Origin: Epithemia pelagica
Taxonomy: Eukaryota; Bacillariophyta; Bacillariophyceae; Surirellales; Surirellaceae
Length of the DNA stretch: 64,000 bases
NCBI GenBank assembly: GCA_946965045.2
Contig: OX337232.1
Location: 2,170,001-2,234,000, forward strand
Reading direction: 5' to 3'
Shown here: one piece after another, positions 32,065 to 42,847 of the stretch
Layout: every line of letters starts with the position of its first letter
How positions within the stretch are numbered: the first letter of the stretch is position 1
The notes under the pieces: model-generated
The model's database searches: none
Told to the model about the DNA's origin: nothing
Seen by the model: only the letters and a program-made list of their open reading frames with translations
Translations under genes and position numbers: made by a program

Positions 32065-34284
32065 ATGCCGTCAGATTCCCTTGCATCGCGAAGGAGGAGT
32101 TCTCGATTGAGTTCAAGCGGACCCGCGCAAAGTCCATCCACCAAGACGATAGTTATCGCGTCCCCAAGGACAACGAAATCCCCCCGACAACAAAGCCCGA
32201 ACCGACGACGAACGACTACTCGTCACCAACGGACTTTACAAGGGACGGAACCCGACAAGGATATCCATGAGGAATCATCGGTGAATAGCAATGACCCGGA
32301 CGACGACGACGACGACGAGCAAGAAGAGTCGTACGAGTTTGATGGTGTCAAGTTTTCCACCTACCAAGAAATGGTCAATGCCAAACGACAACGCAATCAA
32401 CAAATGCTCGCCCAGTCTGGTTTGTTGGACATTGCCTTGTCCTCCAATCGGCAAGAGAAACCTGGCATTACCGCAAAGAACAAGAAGAAGAAGAGGACAC
32501 AACCACAGCGCACCTCCTCACGCAAATCCAAACGACTGTCGGGCGAACAAGCCGATGGCATGTATATTGAAGACGAACGGGGCGGCCGCTTTTCGTTTGG
32601 TAGCACTAGTGGAACAGTGGAGCCTCACAAGGAATCTGAGGGAAACACCAAGCCGGAGAAGGAGGAGGATGACTTTTATGGTCATCGCATCAATGATGGA
32701 TCGGACCTTACCGTGGCACAAGCAGTGAACAATATTGGACCGAAATGGCTGGACGATGACGAGGACGATGTTGCTAAAACCATTTTGCAGGCCCAACAAT
32801 TCTTTCAAACTATCCAACGACCGACCACTTCAAAGATCCAAAACACCAAAGATGAGACCAGTCCGAAATCCGTAGTCTCTTCCTTGGTCCCCACCGCCAG
32901 CAACAAAACGATCTCCAATAGTGCTTTGCTAGGTCCTCAATTGGACCGAATGTCCGTAGGAGGTGCCACGGATTTGGAAAGCCATGCCGCCACGAACGCC
33001 ACGGTCAAGATGGTACCAGATCGTGTCTACAGCATTGCGACTCATCCATCCTCTGACCGAATCCTGGTTTGTGCGGGGGACAAACAAGGCTATCTGGGCA
33101 TTTGGGATGCCACCTCTCGCGAACGACGCTTTGTGGATCCCACCACTTCCAGCTCGGACAGCATCCTGGCTGAATCCAAACAAGACGTGTCCGATGCACA
33201 GGCCACGAGCGAGGACGAATCGACCCTTCATTTGTTTCGGTTCCATACCCGTCCCGTGACGTCGATTGCATGGACGGGAGGTGGGAATTCCATGCTGACA
33301 ACGTCCTATGACAGCACCTGTCGCATGTGGAATGTGGAACGGCAATCCTTTGCACAAGTCTTTGCAGCCTACGACGACGATTCCCAACATGCCCACCATG
33401 CCGGCCATGGCCTGGACACGGGTGGACGCGACTTTTGGTTTCAGTCCTCGTGCATCGACCATCGCTGCAGCCAAGATGACGTTGCCATGTTTGTTACTAC
33501 CTCGATAGGAACCGTGATGCATGTGGATTTGCGTGCGCGTACCTGTCTCAATTGGAATGAACAATTGTCGGAGAAAAAGATCAACACCGTAAGGTAAGAA
33601 ATACATCCCAATGATCGTTGTGGTCTATGGAGTTGTTGGAGTTTGACTGTGGTCCTAACACACACATGGGGTGGTGAACATGTTTGTACATGCAGTCTTC
33701 ATCCGAATGGTTATTCCTTTATATCCAGCGGACTGGACTGCTGTGTCAAGCTCTGGGACCTGCGAAACCTGGGAGGATCCAAGGGCTCGGCTCGAAAATC
33801 GCAATCCATTCCCAAACCGATTGCCGAATACAATGGCATCAAGTCCATCAACAGCGCGTATTTTTCAAGTGTCACAGGACAGCATGTTTTGACCACGACG
33901 ATGCACAATCGTCTCGAAGTCCTCCAGGACTTTCATCTAACCTCGTCGGTTTCCACCACCAAATCAACCACCATAAGAGGAAAGAGTGGCAATCAGGCTT
34001 CTCAGAGCCTCCATAAAAGTTTTCCACATGACAATTGCACGGGGCGGTGGTTGTGTACCTTCATGGCTCGATGGCATCCCTCCATTGATGACTTGTTTTG
34101 TGTGGGAAGCATGGAAAAGCCACGCAATGCACACATTTACAACACGGAACGACGACTGCGGGCCATTCCTGGTTTGTCCGCCGTGGTTAGCCGCTGCTGC
34201 TTTCACCCGTCCACACATGAGTTGATCTTGGTTGGTGGCAACTCGAGTGGACGCGTGACTCTGATGCGGGAGCAACCACACTAA
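32065..34284 (+). CDS. WDR76: WDR76/CMR1-like WD40 protein
   Basis: Exons 32065-33593 and 33696-34284 with a 102-nt intron (GTAAGAAATA...ATGCAG); the join KINTV/SLHPNGYSFISS falls inside a WD repeat. The first in-frame ATG is MPSDSLASRRR (705 aa). The N-terminal half is Arg/Ser/Pro-rich and disordered, then has the family's short motif region FDGVKFSTYQEMVNAKRQRNQ and MLAQSGLL. The propeller begins RVYSIATHPSSDRILVCAGDK and includes FHTRPVTSIAWTGGG, TTSYDSTCRMWNVE and SSGLDCCVKLWDLRN. It ends ILVGGNSSGRVTLM, matching the CMR1/WDR76 C-terminus. Yeast Cmr1 and human WDR76 bind damaged DNA or chromatin and associate with protein-quality-control and ubiquitin factors, so a nuclear location is expected. 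Confidence 0.8.
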
Positions 34285-34750
34285 AATGTCTAGCGGGCTG
34301 TACGTAAGGACCAGCAATCTGTCGTGGTGTCTCTTGCTTTGGTTTTAAGCGTTTTTGTTCGCATTGTTCGGCATTGTTCTTGGGCAGTCATGAGTTAAGA
34401 TTGCAACTTCACTCAATACAAAGGCATTCTCTGATCATGCCAGACCTGTTAATACTGTGTGAAGAGGAAAATCTACCCACAACCCAAACGCAATGGCTTC
34501 AAATTGCCCTAATTTGAAAGGCAAACATGAGACTCCTTTCCCAAACAATTTCCTTCCGGGGAACAATAATCGATGCTGGTTACCGGGATAGATATCGTTA
34601 TTCCTACTACTACTTCATGCCTATTTTCATATGCAAAACCATTCATGGATATTTTGTGCGACTGATCTTCAGCCGGACAGGGGAGGCGCGTTGATTTCTT
34701 GACTGACAAAACGGGCGATGTTGGAAGACTTTCTTGTTTGAGAACTGACG
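34285..34750. other. Intergenic, upstream of ankyrin gene
   Basis: This 466-bp stretch separates two plus-strand genes. Just before the start codon a short near-repeat, GATGTTGGAAGA, occurs at about 34718 and 34751, so the start codon lies in the second copy. No gene seen. Confidence 0.35.
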
Positions 34751-35908
34751 ATGTTGGAAGACGATGAAGTTCGTTTGCTGCACTCGGCCTTGACGGGAGA
34801 TATAGCTCTCACGGAGGAGTTGCTCTCGAGAAGTCCTGTCGACATCAACTGCGTGCACCCGGTTAGCGGAATGACTCCACTTTGCTGTGCTACACATGGT
34901 GGTCACATGGCAATTGTGGTCTTTCTCATTCGTGCGGGAGCCAACATTGACCAACAGTGTTCCCTGGGATCAGCGGTGCTCATTGCCAGTGTGCTGGGTT
35001 ATGCGGAAATCGTTGATACGCTGTGTTCGCATGGCGCAGACTATCATGCCAAAGGGGAAAATGGTATCAGCCCTCTGAACGCTGCTTGCACTCGCGGGAA
35101 TCTGGCGGTTGTGACGGTATTGGCAAACCATGAGGGCGCAGACTTTCTGAAAGAGCAATCCGATGAAGACTCTGACGGACTGACTGCTTTTGGATTTGCT
35201 TTCTCGGGTGATCGATTTAACGTTCTGCGATATCTTGTTGAAGTCCATGGCATTGATGTGAATGCGCCACTTCGGAAGTGTTCCAAGACAAGGCTAACTC
35301 CTCTGTTCTTTGCCGCCTCCCAAGGAAGCGTCCCTATGGTATCCTTCCTGTTGGAGTTGGGTGCAGAGGTAGATCGTTCGACGGAAGAAGGGGAAACACC
35401 ACTGTTCACAGCCTGTCGATGTGGTGCGTTTTCGGTGGTTTCTTGTCTCTTGGAACATCATGCCAATGTGAACGCAGCGACTTCGGACGGGTCGACACCT
35501 CTGTTGGCAGCCATTCATTCTCGTCACGAACCAACGATCATGAAACTTCTAGAATATGGGGCCGATGTAAGCCATGGTGATAGCGGGGTGACACCACTTT
35601 CTATGGCGATCAGCAAGGGGCTGCTGGACGTCATGCGCGCTTTGGTTGATCACGGTGCCACAGTAGGGAATGGACTTCCCGCTGAGGCTCTTCTTCATTT
35701 GGCATGCAGGAAGGGAAACGTCCGTATTGTCCAATATCTCTTGAACTTGAATTCTAGTCTCCGCGAAGCGTGTGTTCGAGATCGGTGGGTTCTCCGCGTC
35801 ATTGCGGCTTGCGAATACAAGCACCACGACCTTGTATGGTTTTTCTTACAGCAAATGGTGGCTGGTTCCATGTTTGAGCGTAAAAACAGGACCCGTCGAC
35901 GGACGTGA
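34751..35908 (+). CDS. Ankyrin-repeat protein
   Basis: Single exon, 385 aa, made almost entirely of about nine ankyrin repeats. Clear units include SGMTPLCCATHGGHMAIVVF, GISPLNAACTRGNLAVVTVL, RLTPLFFAASQGSVPMVSFL, GETPLFTACRCGAFSVVSCL and GSTPLLAAIHSRHEPTIMKL, with the usual G-x-TPL start and HGADV-type turns between helices. No membrane segment, kinase or other catalytic domain is attached, so it is a stand-alone protein-interaction scaffold with unknown partner. The last repeat is degenerate and the tail is basic (KNRTRRRT). Confidence 0.85.
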   Translation: MLEDDEVRLLHSALTGDIALTEELLSRSPVDINCVHPVSGMTPLCCATHGGHMAIVVFLIRAGANIDQQCSLGSAVLIASVLGYAEIVDTLCSHGADYHAKGENGISPLNAACTRGNLAVVTVLANHEGADFLKEQSDEDSDGLTAFGFAFSGDRFNVLRYLVEVHGIDVNAPLRKCSKTRLTPLFFAASQGSVPMVSFLLELGAEVDRSTEEGETPLFTACRCGAFSVVSCLLEHHANVNAATSDGSTPLLAAIHSRHEPTIMKLLEYGADVSHGDSGVTPLSMAISKGLLDVMRALVDHGATVGNGLPAEALLHLACRKGNVRIVQYLLNLNSSLREACVRDRWVLRVIAACEYKHHDLVWFFLQQMVAGSMFERKNRTRRRT

Positions 35909-36275
35909 ACTGATAGAGAGTGTAGAGTACTCCGTCCTTTCACCACTACCAATGGGCAACCATTCTCTATCACGACAATGACACATGTCTTCAGACGACG
36001 GGGTGATTGCCACTTCATGATTGTCGCTCGAAACGACCATTTTGCATTTTGTATACACCGCTAATAAGACATAGACTAGGGGCCACGAACATGTGTTGAT
36101 AAGGCACATCAGTATAAGCTCTTTCGACAGGCCTTCACAAAACAACATGAAATGAATATACATCGTGTATCCCGGAACTAAAAGACATTACATGTGCAAC
36201 TATATGTTGTATATCTGTATTGTTAACGGTGAAAATGGAATCAGAAGGGCAGGTGTCATTTTCTGGTTCTGCGGG
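35909..36275. other. Convergent intergenic region
   Basis: This 367-bp stretch lies between the ankyrin gene (+) and cytochrome c gene (-) stops. No coding signal, repeat or RNA gene recognised. Confidence 0.4.
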
Positions 36276-36717
36276 TTATGCTGATGAGCAGGTAGCCTTG
36301 AGGTAGGCAATCAAATCCTTGCGTTCCTTCTCCTTCTTGATACCGGCAAAGACCATTTTCGTTCCCTGAACAAACAAATGACAAGAACAGTTAGTCAAAG
36401 TAGTATGGATGGATGGTAAAGGTGCAATGTACACAGGTTCCCCTTGACGGTCAGGCTGTGACAAGGATAATTCGATGTTGCACTCGTACCTTGATGTACT
36501 TCTTGGGGTTCTCAAGGTAATCGAACAAAGTATCTTCAGCCCATGTGATTCCGGACTTCTTGTTGGCAGTACTGTACGAGTAGCCATCCGCTTGGCCGGA
36601 TTGACGACCAAAGAATCCGTAAAGATTCGGGCCCTGCTTGTGTGGACCACCTTCTTCGACAGTGTGACACTGACTGCACTTAGTCTTGAAGACCTTGGCT
36701 CCCTTCTTTTCACTCAT
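36276..36717 (-). CDS. CYC: Mitochondrial cytochrome c
   Basis: Exons 36490-36717 and 36276-36365 with a 124-nt intron (GTACGAG...GTTCAG), 105 aa. The heme-attachment motif is CSQCH (about 14-18), followed by [19 protein letters not shown]. The axial Met is in [15 protein letters not shown], encoded just after the exon junction (Met 80). The C-terminus DLIAYLK is the conserved helix. It is the soluble electron carrier from complex III to complex IV in the mitochondrial intermembrane space. Length and every key residue fit class I cytochrome c. The start follows from the family's short N-terminus; divergent from the thioredoxin-PUB gene. Confidence 0.96.
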
Positions 36718-37223
36718 GGTTCAGTTGTTTGTCGATTGGGTTGTGTCGGAACGTGCCGAGATGTGCAATGAAGCAATTGTCCACGTTTGATGGATGATGG
36801 ACGACTAGAGGAAATTTGTGAGCGCATCTTTGTCGACGTGGTGGCGGTGGTACGTCTTTGGGCCTACCAGTCCTACGGTAGGATGCCCGTGCGCCAACCA
36901 AATTGGAATCGCGGGGGCGTGCTGTGACGTCTTTCTTCTTCTTCTTTGCCAATGACATGGTCAATAAACGCGACTGGAAAGAGATGCGGATATTCCCACC
37001 AAGCCTACAAGCTCCTTGCCATCCTGCGACCCAAGATCCAAAGCGAACCAGCGAGACTAGGGACTCGTTTGTCCGTGTCATTCATTCGTTGTCGTCCTCC
37101 ATCTGCTTCCATCTTTTTCTCTTCAAAACCACCCACAGAGTTGTCACATTCTTATTCTCTTATTTTGTCTTCTACGATACACCACAGAGTAAAAGACCTA
37201 ACACATACTCTACACTGAAAACA
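36718..37223. promoter_or_regulatory. Divergent promoter region cytochrome c / thioredoxin-UBA-PUB
   Basis: This 506-bp region lies between two divergent start codons. The plus-strand frame stays open across most of it, but the sequence between about 36903 and 37223 looks like UTR (T-rich tracts, CTTCTTCTTCTTTG) rather than protein-coding sequence. Confidence 0.4.
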
Positions 37224-38756
37224 ATGACCCTCATTGAATTGTCATCCGCTCAAGCTCTAATGGACACCCTGTCGTCGACGACGGCGGTGTGCGTGACATT
37301 TTCCGCGCATTGGTGCGGTCCTTGCAAAGCCAGCAAGCCGCAGCTCGAACAGATTGCAATGGAGTATGCCACGAAAATGAAAATGGCAATCGTGTACGAA
37401 AGTGATGTTGGGGAAGCCATTCACGAACACAAAATTCGCGCCTTCCCCACCTACGTCTTGTTTGTCCATGGGAAGGAAGTAGAACGAGTCGAAGGAGTAA
37501 ACCTTGCGGCAGTTAAAACGATGATGGACAATGCCAAGGTTTCCCCGCAATGGAGTGAAACACATGGAGCGGCATTGGGTGGTGGCGCTTCAGCTTTGAC
37601 ACCGGAAGAAGCACGATTGCAACGTTTAGCCAAATTGGGAGGACCCACCGCCACCAAGCCCTCGGACGAAAGCGACGAAAAGCCACCCGCATCCGATCCA
37701 ATGGAAACCGAAGAGTCCAAAGAAAAACCATCATCATCAGAGGAAACTACAAAACAGGACGGAGACGTGGAAATGAAAATGGAGAAGGAAGGAGAAGAGG
37801 ATCAAGTCTGTGTCCCTGTACCTACCGACCCCACTGCCAATCTTGACAAGGAGGCACTACAGACGTTGACAGAGGCAATGGGCTTCTCCTTACTACGTGC
37901 ACAGAAAGGTCTTTTGTATGGAAATGGTGGCAATATTGATGGAGCGGTCGATTGGATCATGGCGCATCAAGACGATGCCGATATTGATGAGCCCATTCCG
38001 GCCGGTTCTACCCAAGCAGTCGTTCCGCTGACAGCCGAAGAAAAGGCAGCCAAAATTGCTGAAATCAAAGAATTACTGAAAGCAAAGCGAGCGGAAAGAG
38101 AATCGGCCGAGAAGGTCGATGAAACAGATCGCGAGAAACAGAGAAGGTTCATGGGTAAGGAAATGGCCAAAACTAAAGAACAAATGGAAGTCGAAGCGCG
38201 GAAACGCGAGGCCCAGTTACGTCGAAAGGAAAAGGAGGATTTCAAGAGAGAGCGGGCACGTTTGCGGGCGGAGCTGGCCAAAGACAAGGCGGAACGCCAA
38301 GCTCATCACGGAAAATTGACGTCCAAACTGGGTGTGGATGGATATCACCCGGATGGTGTACAATATGACGTGGATACTCCCAATGATCAGGAAGCTGCCC
38401 AGCATCAACCGAAGAAGCTCAAATTTGATGTTGCCAAGATTGATGATTACATATCCAAGGTATCGCAGTATCGGGCCGGTGGAGATGGGGGGAAGTGTCT
38501 CAAGGTACTGAAAGCCTACGTTGGCAATGCAGCAGACCACCCGGACGATGAGAAATTCAAAACAATAAATACGGAAAACAAAGTGTTCAAGGCCAAAGTC
38601 AAACCGTTCATTGGCGCAAAGCAACTCTTGATGGCGGTTGGCTTCCAGCAGCCCGAAGGGTCAACAGGAACACTGGTGTTGTCCGAACATGCTGATCACC
38701 AGCTCCTTGTTGACACAAAAGCGAAACTGGAAGCTGCAATCGTCACTTATGGGTAA
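37224..38756 (+). CDS. Thioredoxin-UBA-coiled coil-PUB domain fusion protein
   Basis: Single exon; ATG at 37224 gives 510 aa. Domain order: thioredoxin fold (1-110) with intact active site WCGPCK (30-35) and the cis-Pro loop IRAFPTYVLF; a Glu/Lys/Ser-rich linker; a UBA-like helical bundle (about 208-250, LQTLTEAMGFSLLRAQKGLL then GGNIDGAVDWIMAH); a charged coiled coil (about 275-365, EEKAAKIAEIKELLKAKRAERE); and a PUB/PUG-like domain (about 400-505, CLKVLKAYVGNAADHPDDEKF). UBA binds ubiquitin and PUB binds the p97/Cdc48 C-terminus, so the protein may bring a redox or reductase activity to ubiquitylated p97 clients in the cytosol. The function is inferred from domains; the fusion itself is directly visible. 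Confidence 0.82.
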   Translation: MTLIELSSAQALMDTLSSTTAVCVTFSAHWCGPCKASKPQLEQIAMEYATKMKMAIVYESDVGEAIHEHKIRAFPTYVLFVHGKEVERVEGVNLAAVKTMMDNAKVSPQWSETHGAALGGGASALTPEEARLQRLAKLGGPTATKPSDESDEKPPASDPMETEESKEKPSSSEETTKQDGDVEMKMEKEGEEDQVCVPVPTDPTANLDKEALQTLTEAMGFSLLRAQKGLLYGNGGNIDGAVDWIMAHQDDADIDEPIPAGSTQAVVPLTAEEKAAKIAEIKELLKAKRAERESAEKVDETDREKQRRFMGKEMAKTKEQMEVEARKREAQLRRKEKEDFKRERARLRAELAKDKAERQAHHGKLTSKLGVDGYHPDGVQYDVDTPNDQEAAQHQPKKLKFDVAKIDDYISKVSQYRAGGDGGKCLKVLKAYVGNAADHPDDEKFKTINTENKVFKAKVKPFIGAKQLLMAVGFQQPEGSTGTLVLSEHADHQLLVDTKAKLEAAIVTYG

Positions 38757-38944
38757 GTGACGCCATAGCCAATATTGAACAGACAGGATGCTACAATATG
38801 GAAAGTTGAATTATTAATTTTAGAAATCCGACGTGGTAGGAAAGCGACGAATCTTAGGCATTTTCACCAAGTCGTCCCTCCGTAGTCATGCTGCTACCCG
38901 AGGGTCGAATATTGTATTCCAGATGGACAGACTTGCTTCGATTC

Positions 38945-40249
38945 TTATTTGACATGCTCGTAGCTTAGCAAGAGGATTCCAAAAATTGTTGAACAAGACG
39001 ACAGCAACCAAAACATGATCCTTCTTGTGCTCTTGATTTCACGAAAGTAAAATATTCCCCACAATCCGCTTACCAATATTGATGTTTGCGAAAGGGGATA
39101 TCCCACGCCTTCGCCCAAGTAGTACACGGAGAGAATACTGCAAAAGTTGCCAATACTCCATAAAGTTCCAGACAACCCCCCTGGCAACCACATCACTCCC
39201 AGATGAAATGATGGCATTGATGAAATGGCCTTCTCCCACGATCCATAGAAGTGAGCACTGTATGAGATTCTGGCTATCCAAAGTGCGATAGTGACAATCG
39301 ATGCCCCAATCGCAAAACTTATCAGAAAGTTCATTCCAGTTGCGCTTTCCGGTGCCCATTTCATGGGTACCAGAATACTCCCTCCCCAAATTCCGGTAAA
39401 TACCAAGGCCGCCAAAATGCCTGCGTTTCTCTCCAATATCCGAAAACCGCAAACATGTACATAAGTCGGCTCCGTAGGCTCCGAATCATCTACTTCTTCG
39501 GTAGGATGACAGGGACCCGTTATTTCCTCATCGCTTCCTGCTATATCGCACTCCCCCTCTTCGGATCTGTCTTGTACCGAAGCTGCGTCTTTGTTAAAGT
39601 CGGTTTCGTGAGACTCCACGGTTCGTTCGGTGAGTGTGATTTGCTCGATTTCGGACGGGGAAAGGCCCATTGATTCTCCTTCCCCTTCATCCCCTTCGTC
39701 GCTGCCACAGGTTGTTGGCAACTCGGAAAAAGCAACAGGCACCGATGGTACAGAACGCTCATTCGGTTCACTCGAAGAAGGAGGATCTCTTGTTGTGGTT
39801 GTGACCGCGGATTCTGGACTGCTGTAATATGCCATTCCATAAAGTCCGGACATCATGCAGACAATCGCAAAGGACGCACCCACTTTGCTATGTACTTCTT
39901 CTCCAAAAATGAATATTCCCCAAATAAAACTCACAAGAACAATGAAACAGGATCCCACACCAATTGCGATGGCCAATCCAGCAACTTTGATGGCATAAAC
40001 TGTGGCAACACCGCCGGGTACCCAGAACATCCCAGAGACGATTCCCCAGGGTGTATATGTAAAAGGGACACCCGCCAACAAGACAAGCCAGCATGTCAGG
40101 AAGCACATTGAAGTTTTGTAGGATTGAAACACCAAAGGATCAATGTTGACTGATACGGCCCGTTTCGACTTGATGGGAACACCAAATGAACCAAATGCCA
40201 GCATCGAACCAAAGGCGGCAAGCCAACCACAGGTTTCACAGCTGCTCAT
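38945..40249 (-). CDS. TMEM144/EamA-like multi-helix membrane transporter
   Basis: Single exon, 434 aa. The first half has about five helices with WLAAFGSMLAFGSFGVPIKS, NIDPLVFQSYKTSMCFLTCW, GIVSGMFWVPGGVATVYAI and FIVLVSFIWGIFIFGEEV, which match the TMEM144 (DUF1632) pattern seen across algae, oomycetes and animals. A cytosolic Ser/Glu loop of about 110 residues follows, then a second set of five helices beginning ILAALVFTGIWGGSILVPMKW and including VMWLPGGLSGTLWSIGNF. The internal symmetry (FWVPGG and MWLPGG halves) is that of the drug/metabolite transporter superfamily. Substrate unknown; sugar or nucleotide-sugar transport is possible for the superfamily. Confidence 0.75.
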   Translation of the reverse strand: MSSCETCGWLAAFGSMLAFGSFGVPIKSKRAVSVNIDPLVFQSYKTSMCFLTCWLVLLAGVPFTYTPWGIVSGMFWVPGGVATVYAIKVAGLAIAIGVGSCFIVLVSFIWGIFIFGEEVHSKVGASFAIVCMMSGLYGMAYYSSPESAVTTTTRDPPSSSEPNERSVPSVPVAFSELPTTCGSDEGDEGEGESMGLSPSEIEQITLTERTVESHETDFNKDAASVQDRSEEGECDIAGSDEEITGPCHPTEEVDDSEPTEPTYVHVCGFRILERNAGILAALVFTGIWGGSILVPMKWAPESATGMNFLISFAIGASIVTIALWIARISYSAHFYGSWEKAISSMPSFHLGVMWLPGGLSGTLWSIGNFCSILSVYYLGEGVGYPLSQTSILVSGLWGIFYFREIKSTRRIMFWLLSSCSTIFGILLLSYEHVK

Positions 40250-40905
40250 GTTGTTTAGATTCCACTAGCGACGTTTTCTTTCAAAAAACAAACTCAACAA
40301 GATCGATGGGATAGCAAGTTATACAACAACTTCTCGAAAGACCCTTTATTACAATCACCGACATGAAAGAGTTCCACTTCGGTAACGGAGCCACACCAGA
40401 TTGGGTAATTCTGATTTCTGTTCTTGGGGTATATAATAGTCTGCCCCCATCTAAATCTCAAAGACGGGGTTTATCGCAAAAAGACTCATGCACCCCCTTC
40501 TGATCTTAACGGATCTTTGATCTTGGTCATGAAGACGATGGAATGTGGAATGTGGAATCAAGATTTTTGTGGGGAGCTCGACCCTCGGAATGGACAAGCC
40601 ATGATGGGCAGAATGAGAGCAATGGCAAATGGCATACCCCGTCTACCTAGAAGGAGTAGAAGCAGCCCTTACGGATCGTTCACCGCCAATTATAAATAAT
40701 GTCACCGGTCTGTTTTCCAATCACATCTTAATGTCAATCCTCTAGTGGCGTTTCGCAGATGCTCGAGAGGGACCAACAAATTTAATCATGATTCTCTCAA
40801 CGTTACAAAGATTCTACCCCATTGCTACAATGAACAACATGATACAAGAACTCTTAACATGTGACAACATACATTCAGCCTGTACCTGGAACAGACAAAA
40901 ATCGA
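40250..40905. other. Intergenic
   Basis: This 656-bp stretch lies between two minus-strand genes (5' flank of the transporter, 3' flank of NF-YB). One 91-codon plus-strand frame at about 40424-40699 has no domain features. No repeat or RNA gene recognised. Confidence 0.35.
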
Positions 40906-41540
40906 TCAGTCTTCTTCCCCTTCCGCATTGGGTTGTTGCCTGGAGTTGGAAATTTTATATTTGTTGATATACACCTTCATCGGGTCAACGTATTGCTCAA
41001 AGCCCATCATGGACATGGCCCAAAGCAAATCATCGGCAGTCATCGTCTTTCGATCTTGTTGTCTACATCTATCACTGGCTTCTGATGTTAGAAACGAAAT
41101 GAACTCGGAGACACATTCATTCATGGCGTCCTTAGAATCCTTGGATATTTTGGCATTCTGCGGCAAAGTATCCTTCATGATTCGACCGACATTGTGCACG
41201 GGAAGGTAGCGATCCTGGAATCCAAGAAAGACACGATGAGACCTCTCCATACTCTCGTCTCTCATTTTATTCAACTCATCTCGTGTACCTTTATACGGAT
41301 TTCGTCGAAATCGTTGTCGTCGTCTGGCTGAACATTGAGATCCTCCCTCATTCTTCTTCCCGTCACACCTCTGGATACGGCCTTGGCGACTTCTGATTTC
41401 GCTGGTTCCATTGTCGCACACTGCAACGGTGCTTCCTCTGTTCCTTGCCGATTTTGTTGCAAAGTGGTTGTATCTTTGGAATTTGATGCGTGTCGCTGAC
41501 CTGACTGTCTGCCGACGTCGCCGCTCATTATCCCCGTCAT
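40906..41540 (-). CDS. NFYB: NF-YB (CCAAT-binding factor subunit B, HAP3-type histone-fold protein)
   Basis: I model two exons, 41289-41540 and 40906-41214, with a 74-nt intron (GTACACGAG...GGATTCCAG, good pyrimidine tract); the join is [19 protein letters not shown] and the product is 186 aa. Exon 2 carries the full histone fold: [18 protein letters not shown], then [20 protein letters not shown], then [20 protein letters not shown], the NF-YB signature. The protein dimerises with NF-YC, and with NF-YA binds CCAAT boxes in the nucleus. An unspliced reading stays open for 267 codons from 41709, but it would overlap the CIA30 start codon and has an unlikely Arg-rich N-terminus. The acidic alternative (DDDNDFDE) is more convincing. 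Confidence 0.85.
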
Positions 41541-41700
41541 TTTGTTTGGCGTTCTCCGCGTTCCGAATTCTTAAACGGTACCCATCTTGGTCTTGAAAGG
41601 CACGTGCAAGCGTGACCACTCCGCGACAAAAATTTGGGAGGCAGGATACATTTGGGGGGCAATCTATGAAAAGTAGTTCCTCCTCCTGACATTCTCGCCC

Positions 41701-42430
41701 ATGGGACAAGTCTTTCGCATCATGACCTACGATTACGGAGGCAATCGTCGGAATGCGGTTGCCGCCTTACAACTAGCGAAGCATGATTTGAAGTGGTATA
41801 GACTGGACGATGGCGTGATGGGTGGACAATCGACGACACAACACACCTCCACCGTCCACGAGAAGGGAGCGGCTGGTGGTCCTCTGTTGCAGTTTGATGG
41901 GACAATCAATACCAACGGTGGTGGATTTTGTTCCATTCGATCTGAATTTCCATCTGGTTTGCTGACCTCGAAGAATTCGGCTGTGAAAATTCGATATCGA
42001 GGTGATGGCAAAACATACAAGGTGTTGCTCTCGGATGGATCGAGAGGTGGTCCTATGTCTCAAACTCCATCTTGGCAAATTGATTTGCCAACGAAAAGCA
42101 CGTACTCAGAAAGTGATTGGGAAGAATCAGTCCTACCGTGAGTGTCACTTTTCTTGCCTTGTGTCAGTTATGTCCGTGTCTATGTGTGTTTTCTCTCACA
42201 CATGAACCCTCAGGTTGGATCGATTTTTGCCAAGCGTTGGAGGGAGAAAAATAGACGATAAGACAAAGTACGTGTTGCAGCCCGAAAAAATGCAACAAAT
42301 AGGCCTCATGTTGTCCTTAAAGTTGTCAAACGGTGACGCCAACCCAACGAAAACATTTGGAACAGGAATCTTCCCCTTTTCACTTCACGTCCAATCAGTC
42401 GAATTTATAGGAAACCACAGTTCCAAATGA
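41701..42430 (+). CDS. CIA30: CIA30 family protein (NDUFAF1-like complex I assembly factor)
   Basis: Exons 41701-42137 and 42214-42430 with a 76-nt intron (GTGAGT...CCTCAG), joining [15 protein letters not shown]; 217 aa. The segments [56 protein letters not shown] and [13 protein letters not shown] with [12 protein letters not shown] are the CIA30 galactose-binding-like fold. In animals and fungi the family assists assembly of respiratory complex I; algae and plants also have plastid and other paralogues. No targeting sequence is evident at this start, so compartment is uncertain. The gene is divergent from NF-YB, with only about 160 bp between starts. Confidence 0.85.
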
Positions 42431-42847
42431 ACGCTCCAGACGAACGTGTGATACACACTGTGGTGTCCAGCAAACTTTGACACAAATAATGTGTTTTGGT
42501 GTTTCGTACTAAAGAGCTGGTTGGAGGTTCTCCTTTGCAAAATTGGTCTTTCAGATTCACCGGGCAATTCTTGCTTTCCTTTGCTCACTGGATACGGGCA
42601 CCGACTGACATGACGACGACAATAAAGCGATATCCAGAGCAGGAACAGTCGTCTCTACAAAAAAGTAACCCTTCTCAAGTTTTTGCCAATGCCTGTCTAC
42701 CTAGTAGAAATTGCGGATTGCGAGGATTTCCTCCATGTTCCCAACCAAACAGGGGGCTAACCGCATTGCATGCGACGTATCGATCAAAATGTGTTTGAAT
42801 GATAACTGCGAACATCACTTTGTTGAATTTCGTCACCATGAACCCTC
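42431..42847. other. Convergent intergenic region
   Basis: This 417-bp stretch lies between the CIA30 (+) and DHHC (-) stops. Only short unsupported frames; no repeat or RNA gene seen. Confidence 0.4.

Noticed and set aside
36903..37223. In-frame 107-codon N-terminal extension of the thioredoxin-PUB protein
   Set aside because: The text is not protein-like and the thioredoxin fold begins naturally at the 37224 ATG.
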